From: Streptomyces sp. NBC_00513
Lineage (GTDB): Bacteria; Actinomycetota; Actinomycetes; Streptomycetales; Streptomycetaceae
Direction: 5' to 3'
Assembly: GCF_041431415.1 (NCBI RefSeq)
Contig: NZ_CP107846.1
Location: forward strand, 1-64,000
DNA: 64,000 nt
Shown here one piece after another: positions 1 through 8,349 of this stretch (position 1 is the first letter of the stretch; each line of letters opens with the position of its first letter). The translations under genes were made by a program, and so were the position numbers. The notes under the pieces are model-generated. The model worked only from the letters and a program-made list of their open reading frames with translations. It had not been told where the DNA came from and ran no database searches.

Positions 1-575
1 TTTCAGGGAATTCCTTTCGGAATTCCTAAAGAATTCCGCCTTTCGGCGGAATTCTGCTCGAATCCCCCTTCGGGGGATTCGGGGTGGTTTGCGTCAACCC
101 CCTTCGGGGGTTTTGTTGGGCGGGTTTGTATTGCCTTTCGGCAATTCTTGATTGGTGGGTTTTGAAAGCCTTTCAGGCTTTTCGTATTCCCGCGTTGCGG
201 GAATTGGTGGGGTGTTGGTTGTGGGGTGGGGCCCGCCTGTCGGCGGGTCGTGTGGGCCCCTTCGGGGCTTTGGGGATGTGGGGGTGTTTCGTTGTGGGGG
301 TGTGGCTAGGGTCTGGGGGTTGGTGTCCTGTGTGGTGGCTGGTTGGGGGGTTGGTGGGGGGTGTGGGCCCCCGTCGGGGCCCGTGGGGGCGGGAGGAGGT
401 GTGGGTGGGTGCCTCTGGGTGGGGTGGGAGTGTTCGGCGGCGGGGGTGGTGGTGTCGTTTCCTGAGGGGGTTTCAGCGCCCTTCTGGGCGCCGTGTCCGG
501 GGTGGGCCGCCCTTACGGGCTTCCGGGTTCACGAGGGCCGGGGCGTGCTCGAATTCCAGGGCGGCCTTACGGCCG
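1..575. repeat. Chain of short hairpins with pyrimidine loops
   Basis: At least twelve separate inverted repeats follow one another without a convincing gene. Examples are stems 7-14/19-26 and 30-40/45-55 (loop TTTC), 59-68/72-81 and 96-102/106-112 (loop TTC inside CTTCGG), 130-135/140-145, 165-170/176-181, 186-193/197-204, 232-237/242-247, 365-371/376-382, 476-481/486-491, 509-512/517-520 and 562-566/571-575 (loops TTTC, TTCT or TTAC). Read as + strand RNA, many would be C(UUCG)G-type tetraloop hairpins. Open frames here are low-complexity Gly/Trp/Arg sequence and I do not accept them. The chain may continue left of the window. Function unknown; a structured transcript, a cis-acting plasmid locus or stacked terminators are possible. 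Confidence 0.7.
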
Positions 576-747
576 AATCAGCGGGCTTTGTATTCCATCT
601 CTTCGCCGCGTTCGGCTCCGTTTCGACATCCCTACGCCTCACGGACGGACCGTCACACTCTCCGAATCTGATGGCACGTCAGGGAGTGCGTACGGGAAAG
701 CAGACCTCCCCGGGAATCGAATAGAACACCACCCCGGAAAAGAAGAA

Positions 748-765
748 GAGGCCCTTCCGGGCCTC
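748..765 (-). terminator. Distal terminator-like hairpin
   Basis: GAGGCCC (748-754) pairs with GGGCCTC (759-765) around a TTCC loop. It lies beyond the stop of the leftward DUF932 gene and behind a first hairpin at 871-897, so it could be a back-up terminator. The rest of 576-870 shows nothing I can name. Confidence 0.5.
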
Positions 766-870
766 CCCCACACAGCTATCACACCGTCAAAACACCCCAC
801 CCCCGGCCCACTTCCGGCACCGCCAGCCGGCCGGGCAGGCCCTCAGGGAATCCTCAGCCTGGCAGGGGGT

Positions 871-897
871 GGGGAGCAGCCTTCCGGGCTGCTCCCC
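871..897 (-). terminator. Terminator after the DUF932 gene
   Basis: GGGGAGCAGCC pairs perfectly with GGCTGCTCCCC around a short TTCCG-type loop, ten bases past the stop codon of the leftward gene at 908. Its position and strength fit an actinobacterial intrinsic terminator without a U-tract. Confidence 0.7.
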
Positions 898-907
898 GTA
901 AGTCGAA

Positions 908-1912
908 CTAGACGGCCGCGAGGCGGAAGGCCCGCTCCATCACGTCGTCAGCGGTCCCCGTGATCACGCGCTCCGCGCGAGCGGCGCTCTTCAGTTCCGA
1001 GTTGGCACCACGTGCCGGGGCGACGTGGTTGGCGTACTCGGTGATGGCGTTGTAGCCCGCCCACGCTGTTCCCCGGATGCCCGCCTGGGTGTCCGCGTTC
1101 TCGAACAGGTTCCGGATCGTGTTCCAGCGGGTGAGCTGGTTGTTCTTCTTCCGGGTGCTGTCGCCGTTGGCGACAGGCCACAGCTGCTCCACAACCGATC
1201 GGAGCATGGGGGTGGTCATCTCCGCGTCCAACATCCGCTGGGCGGCCTTCTCGAACTCCTCGGCGTACTTGAAGGTGAGTCCCAGAGCCTGGCGGGCCTG
1301 GGCGATGCGGCCGCGGGCGCCGGAGGTGTGGCGGACCGTATAGCTGCTCTTCGCACTGCGGAGACCGGCCCGCAGGGTATTGGCGCACACCACCCTCACC
1401 GGGGTGACGACGATCCGGAACGCGCTGGAACCGTCGTGCGAGTTGAACGCGGCGATGTAGAGGTCCACCTCGTCGCTCCGGCCGATCGTCATCGACTGGG
1501 GCAGCTTCATGGTCAGAAAGACCTGACGGCCGCCGCGCAGCGAGCCCGCCGTCTCGAAGTGAGCGCCGGACTCGTCGACCAGGTAATTCAGAAACTCCGC
1601 GTGCTCCTCGTTCTGCACCGGCACATAGTCCGGGCCCACCACACCCAGCGTCTCGGCGCGCCCCGTCTTCGGGTGGGTACGGACGCTCGCCCGATGGTTC
1701 GGCACCTCCAGCAACGCCGCGCCCTCGGCCGTCAGCTCGGTCGCGTGCAGGCCGACCAGACGAACGTTCCAGCGGTCCAGCGCGGCCAAACGCATCGCGT
1801 CCTCGGCCGTCAACGCCTCCGTCGTCACCGTGCCCAACCGATGCCAGGCACTCTTCTGCGCGCTCACGAACGCCGCCGTACCATCACCGAACTGCTCAAT
1901 CAGATGCGCCAT
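908..1912 (-). CDS. DUF932 family plasmid/phage protein
   Basis: A 334-residue protein of the DUF932 (phage/plasmid-like TIGR03299) family, recognised from the order of its blocks: an N-terminal segment ending SAWHRLGTV, a central VGPDYVPVQNEEHAEFLN block, then IVVTPVRVVCANTL and a helical C-terminus. Such proteins are common on phages and large plasmids; the biochemical role is unknown. I chose the ATG at 1910-1912 because GGGGAGAG lies just upstream on the coding strand; an in-frame ATG 66 bases earlier lacks a ribosome site and falls inside the conserved leader. Transcription probably starts from the conserved promoter at 1951-1998 and ends at the hairpin 871-897. It appears monocistronic. 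Confidence 0.88.
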   Translation of the reverse strand: MAHLIEQFGDGTAAFVSAQKSAWHRLGTVTTEALTAEDAMRLAALDRWNVRLVGLHATELTAEGAALLEVPNHRASVRTHPKTGRAETLGVVGPDYVPVQNEEHAEFLNYLVDESGAHFETAGSLRGGRQVFLTMKLPQSMTIGRSDEVDLYIAAFNSHDGSSAFRIVVTPVRVVCANTLRAGLRSAKSSYTVRHTSGARGRIAQARQALGLTFKYAEEFEKAAQRMLDAEMTTPMLRSVVEQLWPVANGDSTRKKNNQLTRWNTIRNLFENADTQAGIRGTAWAGYNAITEYANHVAPARGANSELKSAARAERVITGTADDVMERAFRLAAV

Positions 1913-1950
1913 CAAACTCTCCCCACAGAAACGTGTCTCCGGATGTCCGC

Positions 1951-1998
1951 CGGCTGCCACCACCGACCAACAAAACAACTATACCATGCATGCATCAC
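1951..1998 (-). promoter_or_regulatory. Conserved promoter-leader block, copy A
   Basis: On the minus strand this block reads GTGAT, then TGGTATAGTT (extended -10, TATAGT at 1978-1983), then a leader containing TCGGTGGTGGCAG. Near-identical blocks precede two other leftward genes (6159-6206 and 10441-10489). Conservation extends well past the -10, so the transcribed leader is probably also a target. Beyond it, 1999-2290 contains no convincing gene. Confidence 0.75.
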
Positions 1999-2290
1999 AA
2001 CCGAGGTCGTTGGCAGAGCCCCCAGCACCTCCACCCACGGAGTGGGACGCCTGACCTTCAAGGGCCGCTACCTCAGGGCAGCCCCACGGCCAGCCATAGG
2101 CCGGACGCACAGAAACGCCGCGAGCGCGCACGCCGACTGCCCGCCTCCCCAAAGGGAAGACGGGCAGTCGAGGAACCGGGTCGCGCCGGAAGGTCGCAAA
2201 CAGCAACCCGCGCCCCCTGGCCTGCGTGCTGCCACGATCAGCTCACGAGCCGCGCCCTCCCCGACCGCCCAAGTCACGTACGGAGGGAGC

Positions 2291-3097
2291 TCAGCCTTGG
2301 CGATCAGCTCCCGGGCCTCCCCTGGGTGACCCGTCCACCGACGGATCATCCGGACGCACCGCGGCGCCGGGCAGTGCGAGAGCGGGCAAGGCGGGGCAAG
2401 CGGTCGCTCTCGGCGCTGGTGCAGCGTCCAGATGTTCTCGAACCGCTTCGATAAACCCTGCCAGCTCACTGCGGATCCCCACGTACGCGTCGCCGAAGCT
2501 GAAACTGCGTCCTCGGGACCCTGTCCGCGCCCGACGAGCAAACGAGCTCTGTTGTTGTCGGGTGAGCAGCCCGGTTTCCCGCAAGGCCTCCCACAGCGTG
2601 AAGTCAGGCGGCCGGCGCCTGGAGCCGACCCGGGACAGGACTTCCTTCGCGGTCTGATTCCCCTCGTACGCGGCCTGACGCAGGATCATCCTTGGAACGT
2701 CCCGGCGGTGGGCGCCCATCACATCGAGCGTGGCGCTGTTCAGGGCCACGCGTACCGCGGTCGCGTGGTCGGCAAGGGCCGGCGGTCCTTCGATCCTCAC
2801 GATGGACAGGGCCTTCTCCAGATTGCGGCGCAGCTGCTTGACGGCCTCCAGGTCGAAGGGCTCTTGAGCAATGCGCACGGCCCGGATGGTCTCCAGCTGC
2901 TCCTCCACCGCCAGGACAAAGTCGACGGCGGCTTGGCGTTGGTTGTTGTCGCGCCACTGGTGTCGTGTGGTCCGGGCAGCGACTTCGGCCGCGTGGTGGG
3001 CGGCGCGGGCTTGCCGTAACCCGACGATCAGTGCCGCCGGGACGCCGAGGACCGCCGCGCCCGATGCCACGAACGCGGCTATCGCTTCTGGTTGCAT
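2291..3097 (-). CDS. Membrane-anchored protein of unknown function
   Basis: A 268-residue protein with one N-terminal hydrophobic helix (about residues 5-28, rich in Ala/Val/Leu) followed by an Arg/Ala-rich helical cytosolic part with coiled-coil character (about 30-110). The middle carries GPPALADHATAVRVALN, and the C-terminal 45 residues are Pro/Ala-rich low complexity. The pattern is common among Streptomyces orphan proteins; I recognise no family. No clear Shine-Dalgarno precedes the ATG, so the start is uncertain. It stands alone between non-coding stretches. Confidence 0.65.
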   Translation of the reverse strand: MQPEAIAAFVASGAAVLGVPAALIVGLRQARAAHHAAEVAARTTRHQWRDNNQRQAAVDFVLAVEEQLETIRAVRIAQEPFDLEAVKQLRRNLEKALSIVRIEGPPALADHATAVRVALNSATLDVMGAHRRDVPRMILRQAAYEGNQTAKEVLSRVGSRRRPPDFTLWEALRETGLLTRQQQSSFARRARTGSRGRSFSFGDAYVGIRSELAGFIEAVREHLDAAPAPRATACPALPALALPGAAVRPDDPSVDGSPRGGPGADRQG

Positions 3098-3331
3098 GCC
3101 GCATCATGCGAGGCAGGGGCGCCGTGTGTTGGACTGACTGGGTTGCTGGTACTGACCTGTTACAACCAGCCCCGCGCCGGAACCTTACATGAGCAGATCG
3201 CAGAGGCCGTCCGCAACTTGCAGCAGGAGCCCGGCGACAAAGAGTAGGCCGGGCTACCGACGTCCGCCCCCGGGGGCCCGGCCCTACCCATCCGGGTGCG
3301 GGCCGTTCCGCCCGCACCCCAGAGCCGCAGA

Positions 3332-3514
3332 TCAGACCTTCAGGCGAGGCGCAGCCGCGTACTCCACGCCCCACTCCGGAGCGATCACCTCACCCGTCCT
3401 CACGTCCATGCAGTACGCGTTGAAGATCTCGGCGGCGTTGAGCGGCTTGGCATAGAACTCAACCAGCTTCCAGCCGCAGCTCGACCAGCCGCGCCTGTGC
3501 TCGGCCGCCGGCCG
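3332..3514 (-). pseudogene. Coding remnant without a start codon
   Basis: An open frame on the minus strand, bounded upstream by an in-frame stop at 3515-3517, ends at 3332 with protein-like sequence: GWKLVEFYAKPL, then NAAEIFNAYCMDV and TGEVIAPEWGVEY. Codon usage is typical of neighbouring genes, but no ATG, GTG or TTG lies in the first 45 codons. It reads as the C-terminal end of a gene whose 5' part was lost or frameshifted. I do not recognise the family. Confidence 0.4.
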
Positions 3515-3538
3515 TCAGCCGTCAGCGTTGAGTGAGCG

Positions 3539-4171
3539 CTACGTCAATGCCTTCCGCACCAGTCCGGCAAATCCGTGTTTCGAACTGCTGTCGTCGAGCC
3601 TTCCGAGAAGGTCGGCCACGGCAGCCGCCTGAATCGCTGGTGCCCATCGGGACTGGAGCTCCATCAGCGCAGGCGCGCTCTCGGCGTACAGCACTTCGTA
3701 GTAGCCGCTATTCGACAGGACGACGAGGAAGCAGGGTGCACTGCCTTCCTTATCGGTGCGCAGACGGTAGATCTCCAGCCACAGAGGATTGTCGTCACGA
3801 CGACCAAGGCCGCCCCACCTGTCGTAGCCCGCGTTTTTGACTTCCTCGTCCCAGTCGTCGAGGTGCCGAAAGGGGGCAAGTGGGTCGCTTTCCAGCTGAA
3901 CCCACTTACCTGAGGTGGTGAGCACGAACGGCAGCGTCGTCATAGTCAAACCGTGCCGTACGTCGCCCGCCATGCGCTGGCGTTCTGAGACATCCGTTAG
4001 CCGACGTGGCCAGCCCTGGCAGCCTCCCCGTGGCCCGCGCCAGACGAAGAGGCCAGTCACGATGCTGCCCAGGCTGGCCGATCCGCCGGCGAGTAGGGCG
4101 CTCACCCATTCCGCGCGGGTGAGGGGCCCGCGCCGCACTCGACTCATCCCCCAGCGGCCCGCAGCTACCAC
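3539..4171 (-). CDS. Orphan protein, start uncertain
   Basis: Frame of 210 residues. The first 75 residues contain a hydrophobic stretch (about 22-44, WVSALLAGGSASLGSIVTGL) that could be a membrane anchor. The rest is a compact soluble domain with Trp-rich segments (KWVQLESDPLAPFRHLDDW, YDRWGGLGRRDDNPLWLEI) and a C-terminal helical tail. An alternative ATG at 3943 would keep only the soluble domain (134 residues). Neither start has a strong ribosome site. Function unknown. Confidence 0.6.
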   Translation of the reverse strand: MVAAGRWGMSRVRRGPLTRAEWVSALLAGGSASLGSIVTGLFVWRGPRGGCQGWPRRLTDVSERQRMAGDVRHGLTMTTLPFVLTTSGKWVQLESDPLAPFRHLDDWDEEVKNAGYDRWGGLGRRDDNPLWLEIYRLRTDKEGSAPCFLVVLSNSGYYEVLYAESAPALMELQSRWAPAIQAAAVADLLGRLDDSSSKHGFAGLVRKALT

Positions 4172-4341
4172 GCCCAGGGCGGCGGCTACGGCGTCCGCCC
4201 GGCATCCCGGCTGCGCGCACCCTCGATGGCGGAGGCGTCCACACCGTGTGACGGACGGAAGTCGTGAACTGTTCCACCCGCCTGCCGCCGTCCTGCGATC
4301 ATCGAGCCGTCCCGACCGAGCGACACGAACTGAGGCAGACC

Positions 4342-4569
4342 ATGACGTGGGTCTACGCGGAACTCGCCAAAGAAGCCGGCAAGCGGGGCGGCCCCGTCGC
4401 GCTGCGGTACTTCTACCGTGGGCAGGGCGTCATCATTGGCGCCGCCCTCACCGGCGCCGGCGTGGCCGGGACCGTGCTCTACGACAAGTGGCACGCCCGC
4501 CGCGCCGCCGCCAAGCCAGCGCCCCAAACCACGGAGACACCGACCCCCGGCGAGAGCACCGACGCATAA
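4342..4569 (+). CDS. Small single-span membrane protein
   Basis: A 75-residue protein with one clear transmembrane segment (about residues 23-42, GVIIGAALTGAGVAGTVLY), a basic flank (DKWHARRAAAK) and a short Pro/Thr-rich tail. GAGG lies 7 bases before the ATG, which favours this start over an upstream in-frame ATG at 4264. It converges on the leftward gene ending at 4691, with a strong hairpin between them. Function unknown. Confidence 0.7.
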   Translation: MTWVYAELAKEAGKRGGPVALRYFYRGQGVIIGAALTGAGVAGTVLYDKWHARRAAAKPAPQTTETPTPGESTDA

Positions 4570-4611
4570 GCGATCACGCCCCCCGGCGCAGGCATCACAT
4601 GTCCCTCCGCC

Positions 4612-4642
4612 CTGACCCCGGCAGGCACAGTGCCGGGGTCAG
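4612..4642. terminator. Bidirectional terminator
   Basis: CTGACCCCGGCA (4612-4623) pairs perfectly with TGCCGGGGTCAG (4631-4642) over a 7-base loop, between convergent genes ending at 4569 (+) and 4691 (-). Confidence 0.75.
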
Positions 4643-4690
4643 TCGGCCGGCGCCGCGCGGAATAGCCGCGGACTGGCGCCCTAAGCGGGG

Positions 4691-5626
4691 CTACGCCTCA
4701 TAGACGTGGCGCAGGACGACGGTGCGGCGTACGCCCGCCTCCAGCATGGCCTGGGAGCGGTGTTGCCCGTTGATGTAGCCCCCTTCGCTGTCGGGCTGGA
4801 TCGCGTCCCACGTGCTGAACAGGGTGGCCAGGGCATCGGTCTCCCAGTCGGTAGCGCCGACCGATGCTGCGTACGCCACGGCGAACTCCTGCACGTCCTC
4901 GGCTCCCACGGACTGCGCGCGGGCATCGCGGAGCACCTGCAGCGCCATCGCGTTGACCCGGTGCCAGTCTCCGCCGTGGTACCAGCAGCACGTACGGGTG
5001 GTATCCCGCGGCACTACCTGCCGCACCCAGCGCCGCCACCAGGGCACCCCGGCCGGCATGCAGTGGGGCTCGCGGAACGGGCGGGGGCGAGCAAGGCAGG
5101 TCACCGCGAACTCCTCGAACAGCATCTGCGGGTCGGGCTCGGCGAGGCGCGGCACGTAGCTGGCGCCGCGGCCGGTCTCGACCGCGCCCCCAACCAGGGC
5201 GTCGAGCTGCTCCTCAGTGATTGCAGACCACCGTGGGCGGCGCAACCGGTAGCGGCTGGCCTCGGCGAACACCACCCGTCGGAAGCGGGTCTCCTGGATC
5301 GATCCCTCCCGCCACAGCTGGCGCTCCACCCACACCGGCGGGAGGGCCTCCTCGGGGCAGTGCCGCTCCCACACCGCGGCCGCGAATCTCTCCGCGCCGT
5401 TCATCAGGCTCATTCCCTCACCGGCGTGCTGGGTGACTACGGCAACGGAGCGCGCCCCGGGGGCAGTGAACAACTGCAGTCGGAACGTCCCCGGCAGCCC
5501 GGGCGCGGTGAACATGTGCTCGTCCACGGTGCGCTGGCGCGCAGCCGCCAACGTACTGAGATCGTCCTGGCGGTGGTCGCGCGGCGCTGGCTCGGGGGCC
5601 GGACCGTCGGGGAGGTCATCGGTCAT
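4691..5626 (-). CDS. Orphan protein with a ParB-like GQHR motif
   Basis: A 311-residue protein with a Pro/Asp-rich N-terminal 30 residues, then a mixed domain (QLFTAPGARSVAVVTQHAG; VWVERQLWREGSIQETRF). The C-terminus reads EGGYINGQHRSQAMLEAG and then a VVLRHV strand. The G-x-H-R-x-x-A-M pattern followed by a V-V-L-R strand resembles the ParB/sulfiredoxin fold motif, but I do not see the rest of that domain, so this is only a hint. The ATG at 5624-5626 was preferred to an in-frame ATG 108 bases upstream that overlaps the terminator of the previous gene; its ribosome site is weak. Confidence 0.7.
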   Translation of the reverse strand: MTDDLPDGPAPEPAPRDHRQDDLSTLAAARQRTVDEHMFTAPGLPGTFRLQLFTAPGARSVAVVTQHAGEGMSLMNGAERFAAAVWERHCPEEALPPVWVERQLWREGSIQETRFRRVVFAEASRYRLRRPRWSAITEEQLDALVGGAVETGRGASYVPRLAEPDPQMLFEEFAVTCLARPRPFREPHCMPAGVPWWRRWVRQVVPRDTTRTCCWYHGGDWHRVNAMALQVLRDARAQSVGAEDVQEFAVAYAASVGATDWETDALATLFSTWDAIQPDSEGGYINGQHRSQAMLEAGVRRTVVLRHVYEA

Positions 5627-5713
5627 GCCCCGATCATTCCCGACCTGTCGCCCTGGCCCAGCCGGTTGTCCGGACGAGCTCCACCTTGTCCGCTTCGACC
5701 AAGGCCTAGCGCA

Positions 5714-5753
5714 GCAGCACTCTCCCGGACCCATCGGCCGGGGGAGTGCTGCA
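5714..5753 (-). terminator. Terminator of the 5798-6124 gene
   Basis: GCAGCACTC and GAGTGCTGC arms extended by CCCGG/CCGGG form a long stem about 45 bases past the stop codon of the leftward gene at 5798. Confidence 0.75.
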
Positions 5754-5797
5754 GCGCTTGCCAGACTGTGCCGTCAACACCGGCTGAGGGACGCGCG

Positions 5798-6124
5798 TCA
5801 GGCGATGTCGCTGATCACCGCGACGACGCGCTTGGTGACTTCCTCCACGCCGTCCGAGGCGCTGATGCCGTCGAAGTACTCGAAGAGGAAGGTCGGCTCG
5901 GCGTGCTTGTCCGCGTGGACGTAGAGGTCTCCCTCGTGGTCCACGCCGACGATGAACCGGGCACCGTCCTGGGTGGTGATCTCGCCGGTCACGCCCCAGT
6001 AGCCGGACTCGGCATGCCAGTCGTCACCGAGGAGCTTGACCGCCTGGCGTGCGATGTCCGAGATGGAGAACGGGTACTCGGTGCCGGGTGCGGGGTCGTA
6101 ACGATCCGTCGTCGCCATGGTCAT
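5798..6124 (-). CDS. Small acidic orphan protein under the shared promoter
   Basis: A 108-residue protein beginning MTMATTDRYDPAPGTEY, with a central beta-rich part (SGYWGVTGEITT, FIVGVDHEGDLYVHAD) and a C-terminal helix (EEVTKRVVAVISDIA). The ATG at 6124 is preceded by GAGAGG at good spacing; a second ATG two codons later is possible. It is transcribed from conserved promoter copy B and ends at the hairpin 5714-5753. Its MATTDRY segment coincides with the same words in the clamp-like protein at 9099-10400, probably by chance. No family recognised; the shared promoter suggests co-expression with the DUF932 and clamp genes. Confidence 0.75.
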   Translation of the reverse strand: MTMATTDRYDPAPGTEYPFSISDIARQAVKLLGDDWHAESGYWGVTGEITTQDGARFIVGVDHEGDLYVHADKHAEPTFLFEYFDGISASDGVEEVTKRVVAVISDIA

Positions 6125-6158
6125 CTGAGATCCTCTCGATCGTGTCTTCGGGTTTGGT

Positions 6159-6206
6159 CGGCTGCCACCACCGATCATTGAGATAACTATACCATGCACA
6201 TATCAC
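6159..6206 (-). promoter_or_regulatory. Conserved promoter-leader block, copy B
   Basis: Minus-strand GTGAT, then TGGTATAGTT with TATAGT at 6186-6191, then a leader ending TCGGTGGTGGCAGCCG. It matches copies A and C except for the bases between the -10 and the TCGGTGGTGG leader element. It drives the 5798-6124 gene. Confidence 0.75.
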
Positions 6207-6327
6207 TTTCACTTTCGAGGCTTGGTTTGCACCTTCTGGGCGGCTGAAGTTGCTGGTGTCCGCACCGCCGGAGCCCCGCTGCCCAGGCGGGGCCCGGCTC
6301 GTCCGCCGGGCCCCCGCCCCAGCCTGA

Positions 6328-7737
6328 TCAGACCCCGGACGGGGCACCGGCGGCGGCAGCGCTCCGGCTACGAGCCAGGTCTGCGCAGCGGATTCCACCG
6401 CCCGGGTGCCATTCCATGACCGGCTCGACAGACGCGCCGTGCTCTTCACACCAGGGGACGGGGACGACGCCGCCGCAGGCGTGGCGCTTGCACGCGCAGG
6501 CCTCTCCCGATCCCGCGTACGCCAGCCCGTGGCGAACCACTCCGCCCGCCTGCCTGTCCGAGGCGGCACCCCGGAGGGCGGCTGGCCACGCCAGGGTCAC
6601 CTTCAGCCCGCCCGATCCGCTCCTGAACCGGTCGATCACCCGCACCTCGCCGGGTACCGCCAGTGGATCCGCGCCCGGCACGATCAGCCGGCGCAGTGAC
6701 GCTCCGAACGTTCCGGCCGTCAGCTCGGCTAGCGCGTCGGCGTCGGCGTCGGTGGTCCAGCCCGACAGCTGGTCCTCTTCCTCGGCGTTGTCCGCCAGGA
6801 GCAGCCGCGGGCCGTCGAGGCGGAGCCGGGTCGGACCTTCGGCGCCGTCGAGGAGCATCATGGCCGGCGGCGTCTGCGAGGGGATGTCGATCTTGTCGTG
6901 GTCGAGGAGCCAGGCGGCCATGGCGCGGCGGTCGAATTCCGGGTGCACGTCCGTCCCGCCCACCGGGTCCGGGAAGTCGGAATGCCTCCGGCGCCAGTTC
7001 ACCACCGCCGCGCGGCCCACTCGGGCGATCCTCGCCACTTCCGCCAGCAGCACCACGTCCCGCCCCGGCGTGACCGGTGTGAGGCGCGCGAGCGGCGAGC
7101 GGCGGCCCGAGGCCACCGTGCGCAGCGCTTCCCAGTCGACTCCGGGCCGAAGGACGGGAAGCAGCGCCAGATCAACCCCCGAGTACAGGGCGACCATGGT
7201 CCAGCCGCCGTGGGACTTGTAGTCGATCGTCACGGAGCTGACCTGGGAAATCCACCCGAGACGGACGATTTGATCGAAGTCGACCCTGCGCACGCCGAGC
7301 CGGACCGCGGCCTGGTCCGGGCCCAGGGGGACGTGGCGGTCGAGCACCGCCGGCAGGTCGCGGCGGCGGGCGAGGGCGGCCACCTGGTCTGGGTGGACGT
7401 CGGGGCACGTCGCTTCCCCTCCGAGCCAGACCAGCAGGCCCGCCTTGACCAGGTGTCCGACCGCTGCGGCGGTCACCCGCGTCCGGCACCGCGGCAGCGG
7501 TTCGCCCAGGGCCTCGGTCAGCCGGTCCGCCGCCTGCCCTGCGCCCATCGGCCCGCGCAGCGCCGCGCGGACACCTTCCGTGTCCACCGCGTCGACCGCG
7601 GACCGCGACCACTGCCCCGGGCCCGCGTCGGCCGGCGGGACCAGTCCGGACCCTGCCGCCCACCGCCAGGCGGCCAATGGGACTCCGAGCCTCCCGGCCG
7701 CCGCCTGCTCGTCGTAGAACTCCCGCTGCTTGCCCAT
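6328..7737 (-). CDS. Large DNA-binding orphan with HTH and Cys-rich tail
   Basis: A 469-residue protein. Around residue 240 it contains VVLLAEVARIARVGRAAV then NWRRRHSDFPDPVGG, a helix-turn-helix of the AlpA/excisionase or MerR-like kind (DNA recognition helix followed by the FP-x-P wing). The last 60 residues contain CACKRHACGG and a WCEEHG motif, a probable zinc site. The N-terminal part has repeated helix-turn-like segments (GRLGVPLAAWRWAAGSG; LTEALGEPLP). The ATG at 7737 has GAGAGGAG upstream; a longer reading frame to 8100 runs through the promoter and low-complexity repeat and is not credible. Likely a plasmid DNA-binding or regulatory protein; target unknown. Confidence 0.8.
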   Translation of the reverse strand: MGKQREFYDEQAAAGRLGVPLAAWRWAAGSGLVPPADAGPGQWSRSAVDAVDTEGVRAALRGPMGAGQAADRLTEALGEPLPRCRTRVTAAAVGHLVKAGLLVWLGGEATCPDVHPDQVAALARRRDLPAVLDRHVPLGPDQAAVRLGVRRVDFDQIVRLGWISQVSSVTIDYKSHGGWTMVALYSGVDLALLPVLRPGVDWEALRTVASGRRSPLARLTPVTPGRDVVLLAEVARIARVGRAAVVNWRRRHSDFPDPVGGTDVHPEFDRRAMAAWLLDHDKIDIPSQTPPAMMLLDGAEGPTRLRLDGPRLLLADNAEEEDQLSGWTTDADADALAELTAGTFGASLRRLIVPGADPLAVPGEVRVIDRFRSGSGGLKVTLAWPAALRGAASDRQAGGVVRHGLAYAGSGEACACKRHACGGVVPVPWCEEHGASVEPVMEWHPGGGIRCADLARSRSAAAAGAPSGV

Positions 7738-7779
7738 CACGAGCTCCTCTCCGGGCCCCCGTCTGGAGCCACGCCCGAA

Positions 7780-7808
7780 AGATTGCGAAAGATCCCTTTT
7801 GTTGTCAA
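7780..7808 (-). promoter_or_regulatory. Sigma-70-type promoter with direct repeat
   Basis: On the minus strand TTGACA (7803-7808) is followed after exactly 17 bases by CAATCT (7780-7785). The region also holds two copies of the heptamer GAAAGAT on the plus strand, overlapping the -10 and spacer, a possible operator. It lies 43 bases upstream of the ATG at 7737. The rest of 7809-8166 has no gene I would support. Confidence 0.65.
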
Positions 7809-8166
7809 TGGCCCATGCTTGTCCGGCAGTTGGGCGTGCACCGCCAGATCCCCGCCCGCGTACGCGAGGGGGCGAATTCACTCTTGGGGGTGAAGCCGGG
7901 GGCGGGTCGGGCGCTCCGGTGTGCGTCGGCTTCGACCTCGTCGGGGCGCCTGGCAAGGCGTTGGCGCCGAGCTTGGCCGGAGGCCGGTTAGTAGGCACCG
8001 TGGGGCCTGGTCGGGCTGCTGGCGTCCGGTGTGCCGGCATTGACAGAAGGACCGGCTGGATGCCGATCACTGTCAGGTCCGGGCGGAGTGCCTGATGCAC
8101 GTGCCAGCGTGCGCGAGTTGAGGGCGCGTCCCAGGTTCGCGGCCGCGCCCGGCACCGCCCCGGGAC

Positions 8167-8276
8167 GGGGCCGGGGCGGTGCCGGGGCGGTGCCGGGGCG
8201 GTGCCGGGGCGGTGCCGGGGCGGGGCCGGGGCGGTGCCGGGGCGGGGCCGGGGCGGGGCCGGGGCGGTGCCGGGGC
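8167..8276. repeat. G+C-only 11-bp tandem repeat
   Basis: Ten consecutive 11-base units alternate between GGTGCCGGGGC (six copies) and GGGGCCGGGGC (four copies), in the order G T T T T G T G G T by their third base. The block contains no A and only the single T per variant unit. It lies in a non-coding gap between two leftward genes, past the 3' end of the gene stopping at 8350. Frames across it encode only Pro/Ala/Arg low complexity. Confidence 0.9.
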
Positions 8277-8349
8277 GGGCGCGTCGGCGTGCGGGACGGG
8301 CAGACCCTCACGGGTGACGCAGGCCCGCGCCGGGTCGGGTGGTACTTGG

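Noticed and set aside
1..575. Linear-replicon telomere
   Set aside because: Streptomyces telomeres start with G+C-rich palindromes closed by GCA-type loops and end the molecule; these hairpins have pyrimidine loops and continue at the window edge with no terminal motif.
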